This document shows, one piece after another, positions 8,230 to 17,916 of a stretch of DNA of 32,963 nt. Under the pieces are notes generated by a model. The model saw only the letters and a list, made by a program, of their open reading frames with translations. It did no database searches and was not told where the DNA came from. The DNA comes from Flavobacteriales bacterium (GTDB lineage Bacteria > Bacteroidota > Bacteroidia > Flavobacteriales_E > Vicingaceae): NCBI GenBank assembly GCA_016763795.1, contig JAESTF010000358.1, positions 1-32,963 of the forward strand. Direction: 5' to 3'. Both the position numbers and the translations under genes were made by a program. Every line of letters starts with the position of its first letter. Position 1 is the stretch's first letter.

Positions 8230-10644
8230 ATGAGCAACGATACGGTAGAAAAAACAAACACTAAAATTTCTAAAGATAAATTCAAAGAATCAATTCTGGA
8301 AGACTATCGATTGGTTTACATGAGTAGAGAAACTTCTTATTTAGGAAGACGAGAAGTACTTACTGGTAAAGCTAAATTCGGAATTTTTGGTGATGGTAAA
8401 GAGTTGCCACAATTAGCATTATCTAAACAATTTAAAGAAGGAGACTTTAGATCTGGTTATTATCGTGATCAAACCTTAATGATGGCAATTGGGCAATTGA
8501 CTGTTCAAGAGTTTTTCGCTCAATTATATGCTCATACCGATGTTAGTGCCGAACCATCTTCTGGTGGACGTTCTATGAATGGACATTTCGGAACAAGAAG
8601 CTTAAATGAAGATGGGAGTTGGAAAGATTTAACAAAGATGAAAAATTCATCGTCAGATATTTCGCCAACAGCAGGGCAGATGGCAAGATTGTTAGGCTTA
8701 GGGCAAGCTTCTAAAGTTTACAGAAACAATAAAGACTTGGCTTCTTTTACTAAATTTTCGAATAAAGGAAATGAAGTTGCTTTTGGAACAATTGGCGATG
8801 CCAGTACTTCAGAAGGTCCATTTTGGGAGGCGATAAACGCAATGGGAGTTTTACAAGTTCCAATTGTAATGTCGGTTTGGGATGATGGACAAGGAATTTC
8901 TGTTCCTAAAAAATACCAAACAACTAAAGAGAGTATTTCTGAAATATTAAGTGGATTTCAAAGAGAAGAAGGAACAAATGGTTTTGAAATTTTCAAGGTA
9001 AAAGCATGGGATTACCCTGCTTTAATGGACACTTACGAAAAAGCAGTAAAAATTGCAAGAGAAGAACATTGCCCCGTTTTAGTACATGTTGAAGAAGTAA
9101 CACAACCACAAGGACATTCAACTTCAGGTTCTCACGAAAGGTATAAATCTAAAGAAAGATTAGAATGGGAATTAGAGTATTGTTGTGTAAAAAAGTTTAA
9201 AGAATTTATTTTAGAAAATAAATTAGCAACAGAAGAAGAGTTAGAAACCATAGAAAAAGAAGGAAAGAAAGAGGTCTCAACACAAAAGCGTGCTGCTTGG
9301 GCGGCTTACCTCAATCCGATTAAAGAAGAACAAACAACTGTTGTAGATTTATTAGAAAAAGTAGCAGAAGGAAGTGAGAATGCAGCTTTTATTACTCCAC
9401 TAATTACTACTTTAAAAGGAAATACAGAGCCAATTAGAAAAGATATTGTTTCTACAGTTAGAAAAGTGCTACGAATTACAAGAAAAGAACACATTGCTTT
9501 AAAGCAAGAATTAATAACATGGTTAAGCACTGCTAAAATAGCAAATCATGATAGATTTAATTCTTCGTTATATTCTGAGTTTGAAACTTCACCAATGAAA
9601 GTTGAAGAAATAAAGCCAGTATTAACCGACAAAATGGATGATGGTAGAATTATTTTAAGAGATAATTTTATTAAAATATTTGAAAAATATCCAGAAGTTC
9701 TGACTTTTGGAGAAGATACAGGTAAAATAGGAGGTGTGAACCAAAGTTTAGAAGGTTTACAAGAACAATTTGGAGAGTTAAGAGTTTCTGATACAGGAAT
9801 TAGAGAAAACACCATTATTGGACAAGGAATAGGTATGGCTTTAAGGGGATTAAGACCAATCGCTGAAATTCAATATTTAGATTACTTATTATATTGTATT
9901 CAGGTATTGAGTGATGATCTATCAACGTTGCAATACAGAACAAAAGGTGGACAAAAAGCACCATTAATTATTCGTACACGTGGGCATCGTTTAGAAGGAA
10001 TTTGGCATTCAGGTTCGCCAATGGGAATGATTATTAATTCGTTAAGAGGGATGCATGTTTGTGTTCCACGAAATTTAACAGATGCAGCTGGTTTTTATAA
10101 TACTTTATTAAAGGGAGATGATCCTGCATTGGTAATTGAACCATTGAATGGTTACCGTACTAAAGAAAAAATGCCAAGTAATTTAGGCGAATTTACTACA
10201 CCTTTAGGAATTCCAAATATAGTAACCGAAGGAACTGATATTACAATAGTCTCTTATGGTTCTACGTGTAACATTGCAGAACAAGCAGTAAAACAACTGC
10301 AAGAAGTTGGCATTTCTGCAGAGCTAATTGATGTAAGAACGTTATTGCCTTTTGATATTAATTATATGATTGCAGAATCATTAAAGAAAACTAATCGTTT
10401 ATTAGTGGTTGATGAAGATGTGCCTGGAGGAGCTTCAGCATATATCTTAGATAAAATATTAGTTGAACAAAAAGGATATTATCAGTTAGATTCAGAACCC
10501 GTTACATTAGCTTCTAAAGCTCATCGACCAGCATATGGTACCGATGGAGATTATTTTTCGAAACCAAGTGTAGATGATGTGTTTGATGCAGTTTATTCAA
10601 TTATGAATGGAGTGGATGAAGAAGAATTTCCTGAGATGTATTAA
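8230..10644 (+). CDS. 2-oxoacid (branched-chain type) dehydrogenase E1, fused alpha and beta subunits
   Basis: E1-alpha ThDP region GTIGDASTSEGPFWEAINAMGVLQVPIVMSVWDDGQGISVP; E1-beta region FGEDTGKIGGVNQSLEGLQEQFGELRVSDTGIRENTIIGQGIGMALRGLRPIAEIQY. Confidence 0.92.
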   Translation: MSNDTVEKTNTKISKDKFKESILEDYRLVYMSRETSYLGRREVLTGKAKFGIFGDGKELPQLALSKQFKEGDFRSGYYRDQTLMMAIGQLTVQEFFAQLYAHTDVSAEPSSGGRSMNGHFGTRSLNEDGSWKDLTKMKNSSSDISPTAGQMARLLGLGQASKVYRNNKDLASFTKFSNKGNEVAFGTIGDASTSEGPFWEAINAMGVLQVPIVMSVWDDGQGISVPKKYQTTKESISEILSGFQREEGTNGFEIFKVKAWDYPALMDTYEKAVKIAREEHCPVLVHVEEVTQPQGHSTSGSHERYKSKERLEWELEYCCVKKFKEFILENKLATEEELETIEKEGKKEVSTQKRAAWAAYLNPIKEEQTTVVDLLEKVAEGSENAAFITPLITTLKGNTEPIRKDIVSTVRKVLRITRKEHIALKQELITWLSTAKIANHDRFNSSLYSEFETSPMKVEEIKPVLTDKMDDGRIILRDNFIKIFEKYPEVLTFGEDTGKIGGVNQSLEGLQEQFGELRVSDTGIRENTIIGQGIGMALRGLRPIAEIQYLDYLLYCIQVLSDDLSTLQYRTKGGQKAPLIIRTRGHRLEGIWHSGSPMGMIINSLRGMHVCVPRNLTDAAGFYNTLLKGDDPALVIEPLNGYRTKEKMPSNLGEFTTPLGIPNIVTEGTDITIVSYGSTCNIAEQAVKQLQEVGISAELIDVRTLLPFDINYMIAESLKKTNRLLVVDEDVPGGASAYILDKILVEQKGYYQLDSEPVTLASKAHRPAYGTDGDYFSKPSVDDVFDAVYSIMNGVDEEEFPEMY

Positions 10645-10683
10645 AAGTTTTTCAAAAAATAGTTTTTCATTTTAAATAATTGA

Positions 10684-10691
10684 TACCTTTG
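10684..10691 (+). promoter_or_regulatory. -7 element TACCTTTG about 200 nt upstream of the PAS-PP2C gene
   Basis: Exact TAnnTTTG match; next ORF starts at 10894. Confidence 0.4.
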
Positions 10692-10893
10692 CCTCATATT
10701 CTTAAAAGGATGTTGAGAGTCAAAACAAATATTACCATTTTTATTTTTAGCAATTGCTGTAAGCATTTAGCTAATAGGGTTCATTATATGTAGAATTCTA
10801 TGTGGATTTTAAGATAATTTTAAGTCCAAACTCAACAAACTTCAATTAATATTTTCTTGAATTACAACGTTAAGGCGTTCAAATCTAATAAAA

Positions 10894-12060
10894 ATGGAAC
10901 AGGTTTTTAATACAATAATAGAACGATTAAATAATTTAATTATAGTAGCAAATCCGGAAGGATCAGTAGAATACGTAAGCCCTTCTGTTAAAAATATGCT
11001 TGGTTATAATCCATCTGAACTAATGGGAGATGGATGGTGGGAAAACACGAGGAGTGATGAACATGAATCAATTATGTTTAAAGATTTCATTAAAAAACAA
11101 TTTGAACTAAACCAAACTGCAGGTTTAACAGAAGTGAGTTATGAGCGGCAATTAAAAACGGCAAATGGTATAGAGAAATGGATATTATGGAACATGTCTT
11201 TAGGGCCAGATAACTCTGTAATTAGTATAGGTTCTGATATTACTAAACGTAAAAAAGCAGAAAAACTACTAGAAGAAAAGAATAGAATTCTACAACAAAA
11301 AAATGAAGATATTGTTGATAGTATTCAATATGCTAGAAAAATACAAGAAGCTATTTTACCAAGTATAAGTGTTATTGCTAAAAGTGTTGTTGATGCATTT
11401 GTTTTGTATTTGCCAAAAGATGTGGTGAGTGGAGATTTTTATTGGTATTACAAAAATGAAAATAAAATATTTATTGCTGCAGTTGATTGTACAGGGCACG
11501 GAGTTCCTGGGGCATTAATGTCAGTTGTTGGGAATTCTATTTTAAAAGATGTTATTGTAAAGCGAAAAATAGAAGACCCAAGTAAAATTTTAAGAGCATT
11601 AGATAACGATATAAATAATCTATTTCAGAAGGAAAATTCTTACGATGTAATGAGCGATGGGATGGATATCGTAATGGTTGTAATCGATTTAGAAACTAAT
11701 CTTTTGAGTTTTTCAGGAGCAATGCGTCCTTTATGGATTGTTAGAAATAATGAAATAATAGAAATTAAAGGAGATCGTTTCCCAATAGGATATTTTTATG
11801 GTGTAGAAAAAACATTTACAACACAAAAGATTCAGTTAAAAAGAGATGATCAACTGTATTTATTTTCTGACGGATATGCAGATCAATTTGGAGGAGAAAA
11901 AAATAAGAAGTTTAACCGTAAAAAAATGAAAGAATTATTAATTTCAATTAACGCTATGAATGTTGAGGAACAGCGAAGTTTCTTGGAATACGCGTTAAAA
12001 AACTGGCGACAAGAAATTGAGCAAACGGATGATGTGTTAGTTATCGGTTTAAGAATTTGA
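10894..12060 (+). CDS. PAS domain SpoIIE/RsbU-type PP2C serine phosphatase
   Basis: PAS: NLIIVANPEGSVEYVSPSVKNMLGYNPSELMG; SpoIIE: SIQYARKIQEAILPS, VSGDFYWYYKNENKIFIAAVDCTGHGVPGALMSVVGNSIL, LYLFSDGYADQFGG. Confidence 0.9.
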   Translation: MEQVFNTIIERLNNLIIVANPEGSVEYVSPSVKNMLGYNPSELMGDGWWENTRSDEHESIMFKDFIKKQFELNQTAGLTEVSYERQLKTANGIEKWILWNMSLGPDNSVISIGSDITKRKKAEKLLEEKNRILQQKNEDIVDSIQYARKIQEAILPSISVIAKSVVDAFVLYLPKDVVSGDFYWYYKNENKIFIAAVDCTGHGVPGALMSVVGNSILKDVIVKRKIEDPSKILRALDNDINNLFQKENSYDVMSDGMDIVMVVIDLETNLLSFSGAMRPLWIVRNNEIIEIKGDRFPIGYFYGVEKTFTTQKIQLKRDDQLYLFSDGYADQFGGEKNKKFNRKKMKELLISINAMNVEEQRSFLEYALKNWRQEIEQTDDVLVIGLRI

Positions 12061-12219
12061 TTAAATCAAATAATAAAAATCAGGTAAGAACATTCTCAAC
12101 TTAATAGAGTATTTTGATAATAGAATTTAAAATTTAAAAGGGTCTTGAATTTTACAAAAGAGCTGAGCAATAAATATCCAATTAATACGTAATTTAGCCT
12201 ATTAATGCATGATTTTTTG

Positions 12220-13350
12220 ATGAGGAAGTTAATTTTCATTTTTTTATTATTCAGTACACTTATTAGTAACGCTCAAATTGGCGGAACAAATACGTATGAA
12301 TTTTTAAATATCCCTATTTCTGCACGAGTTGCAGCTTTGGGAGGAAGTGTAATAGCTGTGTATGATAATGACCCTACATTAGCTTTAGGAAACCCATCAC
12401 TGTTAAATTCTGAGATGAATGGAATGGTGACTTTTTCTTATCTCAATTATTTTGCAGATATCAATCATGGTTTTTTCTCTTATGTAAAAGATTTTAAAAA
12501 AGCAGGAACATTTTCAGCAGGTATTCGATATTTAGATTACGGAACATTTTTAGAAACAGATGAAGGAGGAAATGAATTAGGAAGTTTTACTGCTGCAGAG
12601 TATGCTTTTGTTCTAGGTTGGGGAAAAAAAATTGATTCTAATTTTTCGGTAGGAGTAAATCTAAAACCAATTTATTCTAGCCTATACATTTATAATTCGG
12701 CAGGTATTGCGATGGATTTTTCGGGAACGTATTTTAATAAACAGAAAGGCTTTACAGCGTCTTTAGTGTTTAAAAATGTAGGAGCACAGCTAAGTCCTTA
12801 TGTTGAGGGAGGAAAAAAAGAACCAATTCCTTTTGAGATTCAAGCAGGGATTTCAAAGAAATTTAAACACACGCCATTTAGACTGTCTATAGATGCTATT
12901 CAATTACAAAATTGGAATTTATCATATAATGATTCAATAGTTGCAACAAATAATAACAGTAAGTTAACTGAAGATGAAAAATCAGAAAGGAATAGAACTG
13001 GTTTATTAAATGAAACATTTAAACATCTAGTTATAGGAGGAGAATTTGTCCCATCTAAAAGTTTTATGTTGCGATTTGGTTATAGCTTTAAAAGAAGGTC
13101 AGAATTAGCTCACGATAATAAACCAGGCCTAATAGGGTTTAGTTGGGGGGTTGGTTTTAGGATTAAGAAAATTCATATCAGTTATGGAAGTGCAAAATAT
13201 CATTTAGCAGGACCGTCAAATCATTTTACGATAACAACCAATTTATCAGAATATTATAGAAGAAGTGGTGCAGCAAAACTTCCTAAAGAGAAAAAAATAA
13301 AAACAAAGAAAGTAAAAGAAAAGAGACGAAAGAAAAAAGAAGAGACTTAA
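12220..13350 (+). CDS. porQ: Type IX secretion system protein PorQ
   Basis: MRKLIFIFLLFSTLISNAQIGGTNTYEFLNIPISARVAALGGSVIAVYDNDPTLALGNPSLL; adjacency to cmk is typical; start revised from 12205. Confidence 0.88.
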   Translation: MRKLIFIFLLFSTLISNAQIGGTNTYEFLNIPISARVAALGGSVIAVYDNDPTLALGNPSLLNSEMNGMVTFSYLNYFADINHGFFSYVKDFKKAGTFSAGIRYLDYGTFLETDEGGNELGSFTAAEYAFVLGWGKKIDSNFSVGVNLKPIYSSLYIYNSAGIAMDFSGTYFNKQKGFTASLVFKNVGAQLSPYVEGGKKEPIPFEIQAGISKKFKHTPFRLSIDAIQLQNWNLSYNDSIVATNNNSKLTEDEKSERNRTGLLNETFKHLVIGGEFVPSKSFMLRFGYSFKRRSELAHDNKPGLIGFSWGVGFRIKKIHISYGSAKYHLAGPSNHFTITTNLSEYYRRSGAAKLPKEKKIKTKKVKEKRRKKKEET

Positions 13351-13369
13351 TAGCTAGGTGCCAGTTCAA

Positions 13370-13425
13370 TCGAAATTCTGTAAGAATTTTGACTAGTTGA
13401 TACTGAGTGAATTCGAAGTGAGAAT
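13370..13425. repeat. Intergenic hairpin plus REP-like fragment between porQ and cmk
   Basis: TCGAAATTCT-GTA-AGAATTTTGA stem (one G-U) followed by CTGAGTGAATTCGAAGTGAGA. Confidence 0.35.
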
Positions 13426-13451
13426 AGTTTCCATATATAAAACAAGAAAAA

Positions 13452-14141
13452 ATGAATCGAATTATTATTGCAATTGATGGTTACTCTTCTTGTGGGAAAA
13501 GCACGATGGCAAAGGAGATTGCCAACCAATTAAACTATGTTTATATAGATACAGGAGCAATGTATCGTGCAATAACTTTGTATGCACTTCGTAATGATTT
13601 GGTATCTGATAATCATTTTGATAGGGAGCAGTTAATTAATTCGTTAACAAAAATGCATGTTTCATTTTCTTGTAGTTCAGATTTAAACCGTTCGGAAACG
13701 TATTTAAATAGCGAAAATATTGAGCAAGAAATTCGAGGGATTGAAGTTTCCAATCATGTAAGTAAAATTGCTCAAGTAAAAGAGGTTAGAGCTAAGTTAG
13801 TTCAAATTCAAAGACAGTTAGGTAAAGGTAAAGGATTGGTAATGGATGGGAGAGATATTGGTTCTGTGGTGTTTCCTAATGCCGAACTAAAAATATTTAT
13901 GACTGCAGACTATAGAATCCGTGCACAGCGTAGATTTGATGAATTACAAGCAAAAGGAGATGTGATTTCGTTTGATGAAGTGTTAAATAATATTATCTCT
14001 CGCGATAATGATGATACTAGTAGAAGTGAAAACCCGTTAATACAGTCTGAGGATGCAGTAGTGATAGATAATTCTGAAATAACTAAAGATGAACAACTTA
14101 AATTAGCACTACAATTGGCTGATGACAGAATAAGGCAATAA
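13452..14141 (+). CDS. cmk: Cytidylate kinase
   Basis: IAIDGYSSCGKSTMAKEIANQLNYVYIDTGAMYRA; MDGRDIGSVVFPNAELKIFMTADYRIRAQRR. Confidence 0.95.
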   Translation: MNRIIIAIDGYSSCGKSTMAKEIANQLNYVYIDTGAMYRAITLYALRNDLVSDNHFDREQLINSLTKMHVSFSCSSDLNRSETYLNSENIEQEIRGIEVSNHVSKIAQVKEVRAKLVQIQRQLGKGKGLVMDGRDIGSVVFPNAELKIFMTADYRIRAQRRFDELQAKGDVISFDEVLNNIISRDNDDTSRSENPLIQSEDAVVIDNSEITKDEQLKLALQLADDRIRQ

Positions 14142-14176
14142 TTGATTTTTTTTGATTACAATCATTAGCCATAGCC

Positions 14177-14184
14177 TATATTTG
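14177..14184 (+). promoter_or_regulatory. -7 element TATATTTG upstream of ilvE
   Basis: Exact TAnnTTTG match; TTTG at 14151-14154 is 22 nt further upstream. Confidence 0.5.
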
Positions 14185-14221
14185 TAGAAAATACACCAAT
14201 AATAATTGCTATCTTTATAAA

Positions 14222-15313
14222 ATGATAGAAGGAGAAGATAATACAATGGATATAGTAAGAAATATTAAGATAGAAAAATCAGAAGGATCAAAATTAGCTT
14301 TTATTGATTTTGAGAATATAACCTTTGGAAAGCAATTTTCTGACCATATGTTTACGGCATCTTATAAAGATGGGGAATGGAGGGATTTAAAAATCACACC
14401 ATACGCACCAATTACTTTAAGTCCAGCTTGTGCAGCAATTCATTATGGACAATCTGTTTTTGAAGGGATGAAGGCCTACAAAAATGAAGCTGGAGAAATT
14501 TTCCTTTTTAGACCAGAAGAAAATGCTAAAAGAATAAATAAATCAGCCTCAAGGTTATGTATGCCAGAGGTTCCCGAAGAATTATTTATGGAAGCAATTA
14601 AGCAGTTAATTACATTAGATTCTGATTGGGTTCCTGCAGTAGAAGGGTGTTCATTATACATTAGACCGTATATTTTTGCTAGTGAAGAATTACTTGGAGT
14701 TAGACCTGCAACGGAATATAAATTTATGATTTTCACATCTCCAGTAGGAGGTTATTATCAAGATGAAATTCATGTAAAAATTGAAACAGAATACTCTAGA
14801 GCTTGTGAAGGTGGAGTAGGTTATGCTAAGGCTGCAGGGAATTATGCAGCAGCATTATATCCTGCAAAATTAGGAGAAGAACAAGGTTTTAGACAACTTA
14901 TTTGGACAGATGCAAAGGAGCATAAGTACATAGAAGAATCAGGAACAATGAACATTATGTTCCATATAGGAGATAAGTTGATTACACCCAATTTAGATTT
15001 AAAAACTACTTTAGCGGGAATTACAAGGGATAGTGTTTTAACATTAGCTAGAGAATTAGGTGTTAAAGTAGAGGAACGTAAAGTTTCTGTTGATGAGGTG
15101 ATTGAAGCGGCTAAAGATGGTTCCTTAAAAGATGTTTTTGGAACAGGAACAGCTGCAACACTTGCACAAATATCTTCTATTACCTATAAAGATGTAAAGT
15201 ATGAGTTGCCTGCGTTAGAAAGCAGAACATTATCTAATGAAATAGGACAGATTATACAAGATCTTAAAAGAGGTAGAGCAGAAGATACTCACAATTGGAT
15301 TTATAAACTATAA
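14222..15313 (+). CDS. ilvE: Branched-chain amino acid aminotransferase
   Basis: SPACAAIHYGQSVFEGMKAY, RPYIFASEELLGVRP, AKAAGNYAAALYPAKLGEEQGFRQLIWTDA; start could be 14249 (MDIVRNIKIEKSEGS). Confidence 0.93.
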   Translation: MIEGEDNTMDIVRNIKIEKSEGSKLAFIDFENITFGKQFSDHMFTASYKDGEWRDLKITPYAPITLSPACAAIHYGQSVFEGMKAYKNEAGEIFLFRPEENAKRINKSASRLCMPEVPEELFMEAIKQLITLDSDWVPAVEGCSLYIRPYIFASEELLGVRPATEYKFMIFTSPVGGYYQDEIHVKIETEYSRACEGGVGYAKAAGNYAAALYPAKLGEEQGFRQLIWTDAKEHKYIEESGTMNIMFHIGDKLITPNLDLKTTLAGITRDSVLTLARELGVKVEERKVSVDEVIEAAKDGSLKDVFGTGTAATLAQISSITYKDVKYELPALESRTLSNEIGQIIQDLKRGRAEDTHNWIYKL

Positions 15314-15346
15314 ATTAGTAGAGCAACTTTATAGTTTATTAACAAG

Positions 15347-15526
<180 letters not shown>

Positions 15527-15614
15527 TCACTTACTTTTTTTGAGATTTCTTTTTTAAGAAAAAAAATAACAACATAGAACTTATAGTGAGGTAGAGAGTT
15601 TTTTCAAGGATTTT

Positions 15615-15690
15615 GTTTAACGTTCAAGCCAAATATTCATATTTGCAAGCGAAGCGAAAATATGGGATTTAGGTGTTGCTGGCAGTAGTT
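15615..15690. repeat. Hairpin-forming intergenic element (nested palindromes)
   Basis: CAAATAT-TC-ATATTTG (15630-15645); CATATTT (15638-15644) also pairs with AAATATG (15658-15664) around GCAAGCGAAGCGA; outer CAAGCCAAAT / ATTTAGGTGTTG partly complementary. Confidence 0.45.
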
Positions 15691-15691
15691 A

Positions 15692-17185
15692 TTATTTCAT
15701 TTCTACTTCAATTATTCCTTGTCCGTTTTCTTCTAAATATTTCAGTAAAACTTCTTGAAAAGCTTCAGTCCCATTGTCGCTATTAGTGAAAATTATAAGG
15801 CCTTGTTTTGTCTTTGGAAGCATAAAAGCAATTGTATGTACACCAATGTCATCACCTCCATGCACTAAAGTAATATCACCATTTTTATTAATGTTTTCAT
15901 CAATCCAGAAACCTAAACCCCAATATTTAGAAGAATTAATTCTTACTTGTTCTTCTGACATCTCTTTTTGAAGCGATTCTGAAAGCTCTGCCCCATTAAT
16001 TATATACAATATAAACTTAGTGTAATCTTCTATGGTAGTCAATAAATCGTCCGCTGCAGAAACGTTATTATTTTTATAGGTATCATATAGTTCACCACCC
16101 GCAGTGTGCCATTTAGCAAATCTAGATTCGTCCATTTTTTTGTTCCAATAAAACCGAGTATCTTTCATTTTCAGAGGTTTGAAAATTAAGGAGTCAGCTA
16201 ATTTCTCAAGTGAAATTTTGAATTTGTTTTCAAGAGCTTTTTTTAGATATTCATATCCTTCTCCTGAATATTGATAATTTGTACCAGGGTTAAAATGGAA
16301 TGTCAATTTGTTTTCTGATTCTTTATCAAACCAACGCCAATTAGAAAATCCTGTTTGATGGCTTAATATGTGTCTAGTAGTAAGAGTTTTGTACCTATCA
16401 TCATTTTTTACATCCGGATCAATCCAATAATGATAAATAGGTTCGTCTAAACTCCAGTTACCATTACTTACTAATTTCAAAGTAATCAAAGTAACAATTG
16501 GTTTAGTTAATGAAGCTACATTCCAAATTGTGTTCTTCGGTGCTTTCCTCCCTTTTTCTAATTCACCAAAAACATTAATTTGCTTAATTTTTCCATCTTC
16601 AATATATCCAATTCCCAATGCAGGAATATTCTTTTGTTTTAACCACTTTTCTGTTTCGTCCTTGTCTTTGAATAATAACTCTTGGTTAATTGGTTTGTCG
16701 AAATCTTTATGGTCATAACTTAAACCTTTACTCAATTTCCATTTTCCATTTTCTAGGATCCATACATGAGTAAACTTTGCGATACTTGTTAGGTATTCTT
16801 TGGAGTTTTCCTCCAAAGAATAAAAGCTATGGACACCATTTTGAATAGCTCCATAAAGTACCGTATTGTTATGTAAAGGGTAAATTTCTGTTTTTGTTGA
16901 ATCTAATTTTCTTATGGCTTTATATTCAATGTTACAAACACTACTTTTAATATTGGAAATAAACTCGGATTTAGATTTTACAATCCCTGCTTTGTCGTGA
17001 TAAAACTTAAAACTTTCACTAACTAAATTTTCAAATTGATTCATATCACATTTGTTAAATCCAAGGTTAAAAAGAAGACTGTCTTTTGCTTTTATAGATT
17101 TGTATAGTTCAGATGATTTTTCAACTTGTGCAGTTGCTAGTACTGTAAGAAATAATAAATTAATTAATAGAAAATGGATTTTCAT
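15692..17185 (-). CDS. Serine hydrolase (beta-lactamase/class C type) with N-terminal DUF4440/SnoaL-like domain and signal peptide
   Basis: NVASLTKPIVTLITLKLV (SxxK), YQYSGEGYEYL, VHGGDDIGVHT; N-terminal LVSESFKFYHDKAGIVKSKSEF...THVWILENGKWKLSKGLSYDHKDF; start revised from 17218. Confidence 0.85.
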   Translation of the reverse strand: MKIHFLLINLLFLTVLATAQVEKSSELYKSIKAKDSLLFNLGFNKCDMNQFENLVSESFKFYHDKAGIVKSKSEFISNIKSSVCNIEYKAIRKLDSTKTEIYPLHNNTVLYGAIQNGVHSFYSLEENSKEYLTSIAKFTHVWILENGKWKLSKGLSYDHKDFDKPINQELLFKDKDETEKWLKQKNIPALGIGYIEDGKIKQINVFGELEKGRKAPKNTIWNVASLTKPIVTLITLKLVSNGNWSLDEPIYHYWIDPDVKNDDRYKTLTTRHILSHQTGFSNWRWFDKESENKLTFHFNPGTNYQYSGEGYEYLKKALENKFKISLEKLADSLIFKPLKMKDTRFYWNKKMDESRFAKWHTAGGELYDTYKNNNVSAADDLLTTIEDYTKFILYIINGAELSESLQKEMSEEQVRINSSKYWGLGFWIDENINKNGDITLVHGGDDIGVHTIAFMLPKTKQGLIIFTNSDNGTEAFQEVLLKYLEENGQGIIEVEMK

Positions 17186-17248
17186 TGTTTGAATTTTATC
17201 GTTTGAGGCAAAATTCATTTATATTAAATAAATTTATCGCTAAAATAA

Positions 17249-17267
17249 CCCGACAAATTCCCGACAA
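17249..17267. promoter_or_regulatory. Two CCCGACAA direct repeats, 11-bp period (candidate operator)
   Basis: CCCGACAAATTCCCGACAA in the XRE-to-serine-hydrolase intergenic region. Confidence 0.4.
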
Positions 17268-17280
17268 TAAATTGGCGTGT

Positions 17281-17820
17281 CTATAAAAAACTGAAATTCA
17301 GATTAATGTATAGCTTACTGGCTTTCTCAATTTCTATTGTATTTCTAAGGATAATATATAGGTTTATTATTACTAATAGAAGCATTGTTAGTGGAACTAT
17401 CTGATTACTTAAAGAAAGCCATTTACCCAAAAAGATAACTATTAACAAAATGACTGGAAATGATAAAGTCCATAATATTTGAATAGAAACAATTTGTTTT
17501 GTTACAGTATTTATTTCCTTTTTCCAACGCATAATAATTAATGGTATTATAATACTCCCGAAAGGAATTATTAATAATAATATGGAGGATAAATTAATAT
17601 ATTTGATGAGTTTTTTGTTGTCTTTTACTGATTCAACTTTTTCTTTTAGTAAATCATCTTTACTTATCTCTAAAGCCTTCGACAAGGCATTTAAAGTATA
17701 ACCTTTAGGTCTTATTCCAGATTCTACCCTTTGAATAGTCCTTACAGACACGCCTGATTTAGCAGCCAATTCTTCTTGTGTTAAGTTCAATTTTTCTCTG
17801 TACTCTAAAAGTTGTGACAT
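17281..17820 (-). CDS. XRE-family HTH regulator with C-terminal transmembrane segments
   Basis: LLEYREKLNLTQEELAAKSGVSVRTIQRVESGIRPKGYTLNALSKALEI followed by hydrophobic helices. Confidence 0.85.
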   Translation of the reverse strand: MSQLLEYREKLNLTQEELAAKSGVSVRTIQRVESGIRPKGYTLNALSKALEISKDDLLKEKVESVKDNKKLIKYINLSSILLLIIPFGSIIIPLIIMRWKKEINTVTKQIVSIQILWTLSFPVILLIVIFLGKWLSLSNQIVPLTMLLLVIINLYIILRNTIEIEKASKLYINLNFSFL

Positions 17821-17916
17821 TATTCAAGTTTAAGTTTTATAGTTTGAGTATTTTTAAATTACTACCAATGTACTTGTTGCTCGTGTTTTAATGCGATTTA
17901 CATTTTACGGAGAAAA

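Noticed and set aside
13347-13529. 60-aa minus ORF over the porQ-cmk gap
   Set aside because: Overlaps the cmk start and P-loop region; no supporting motif
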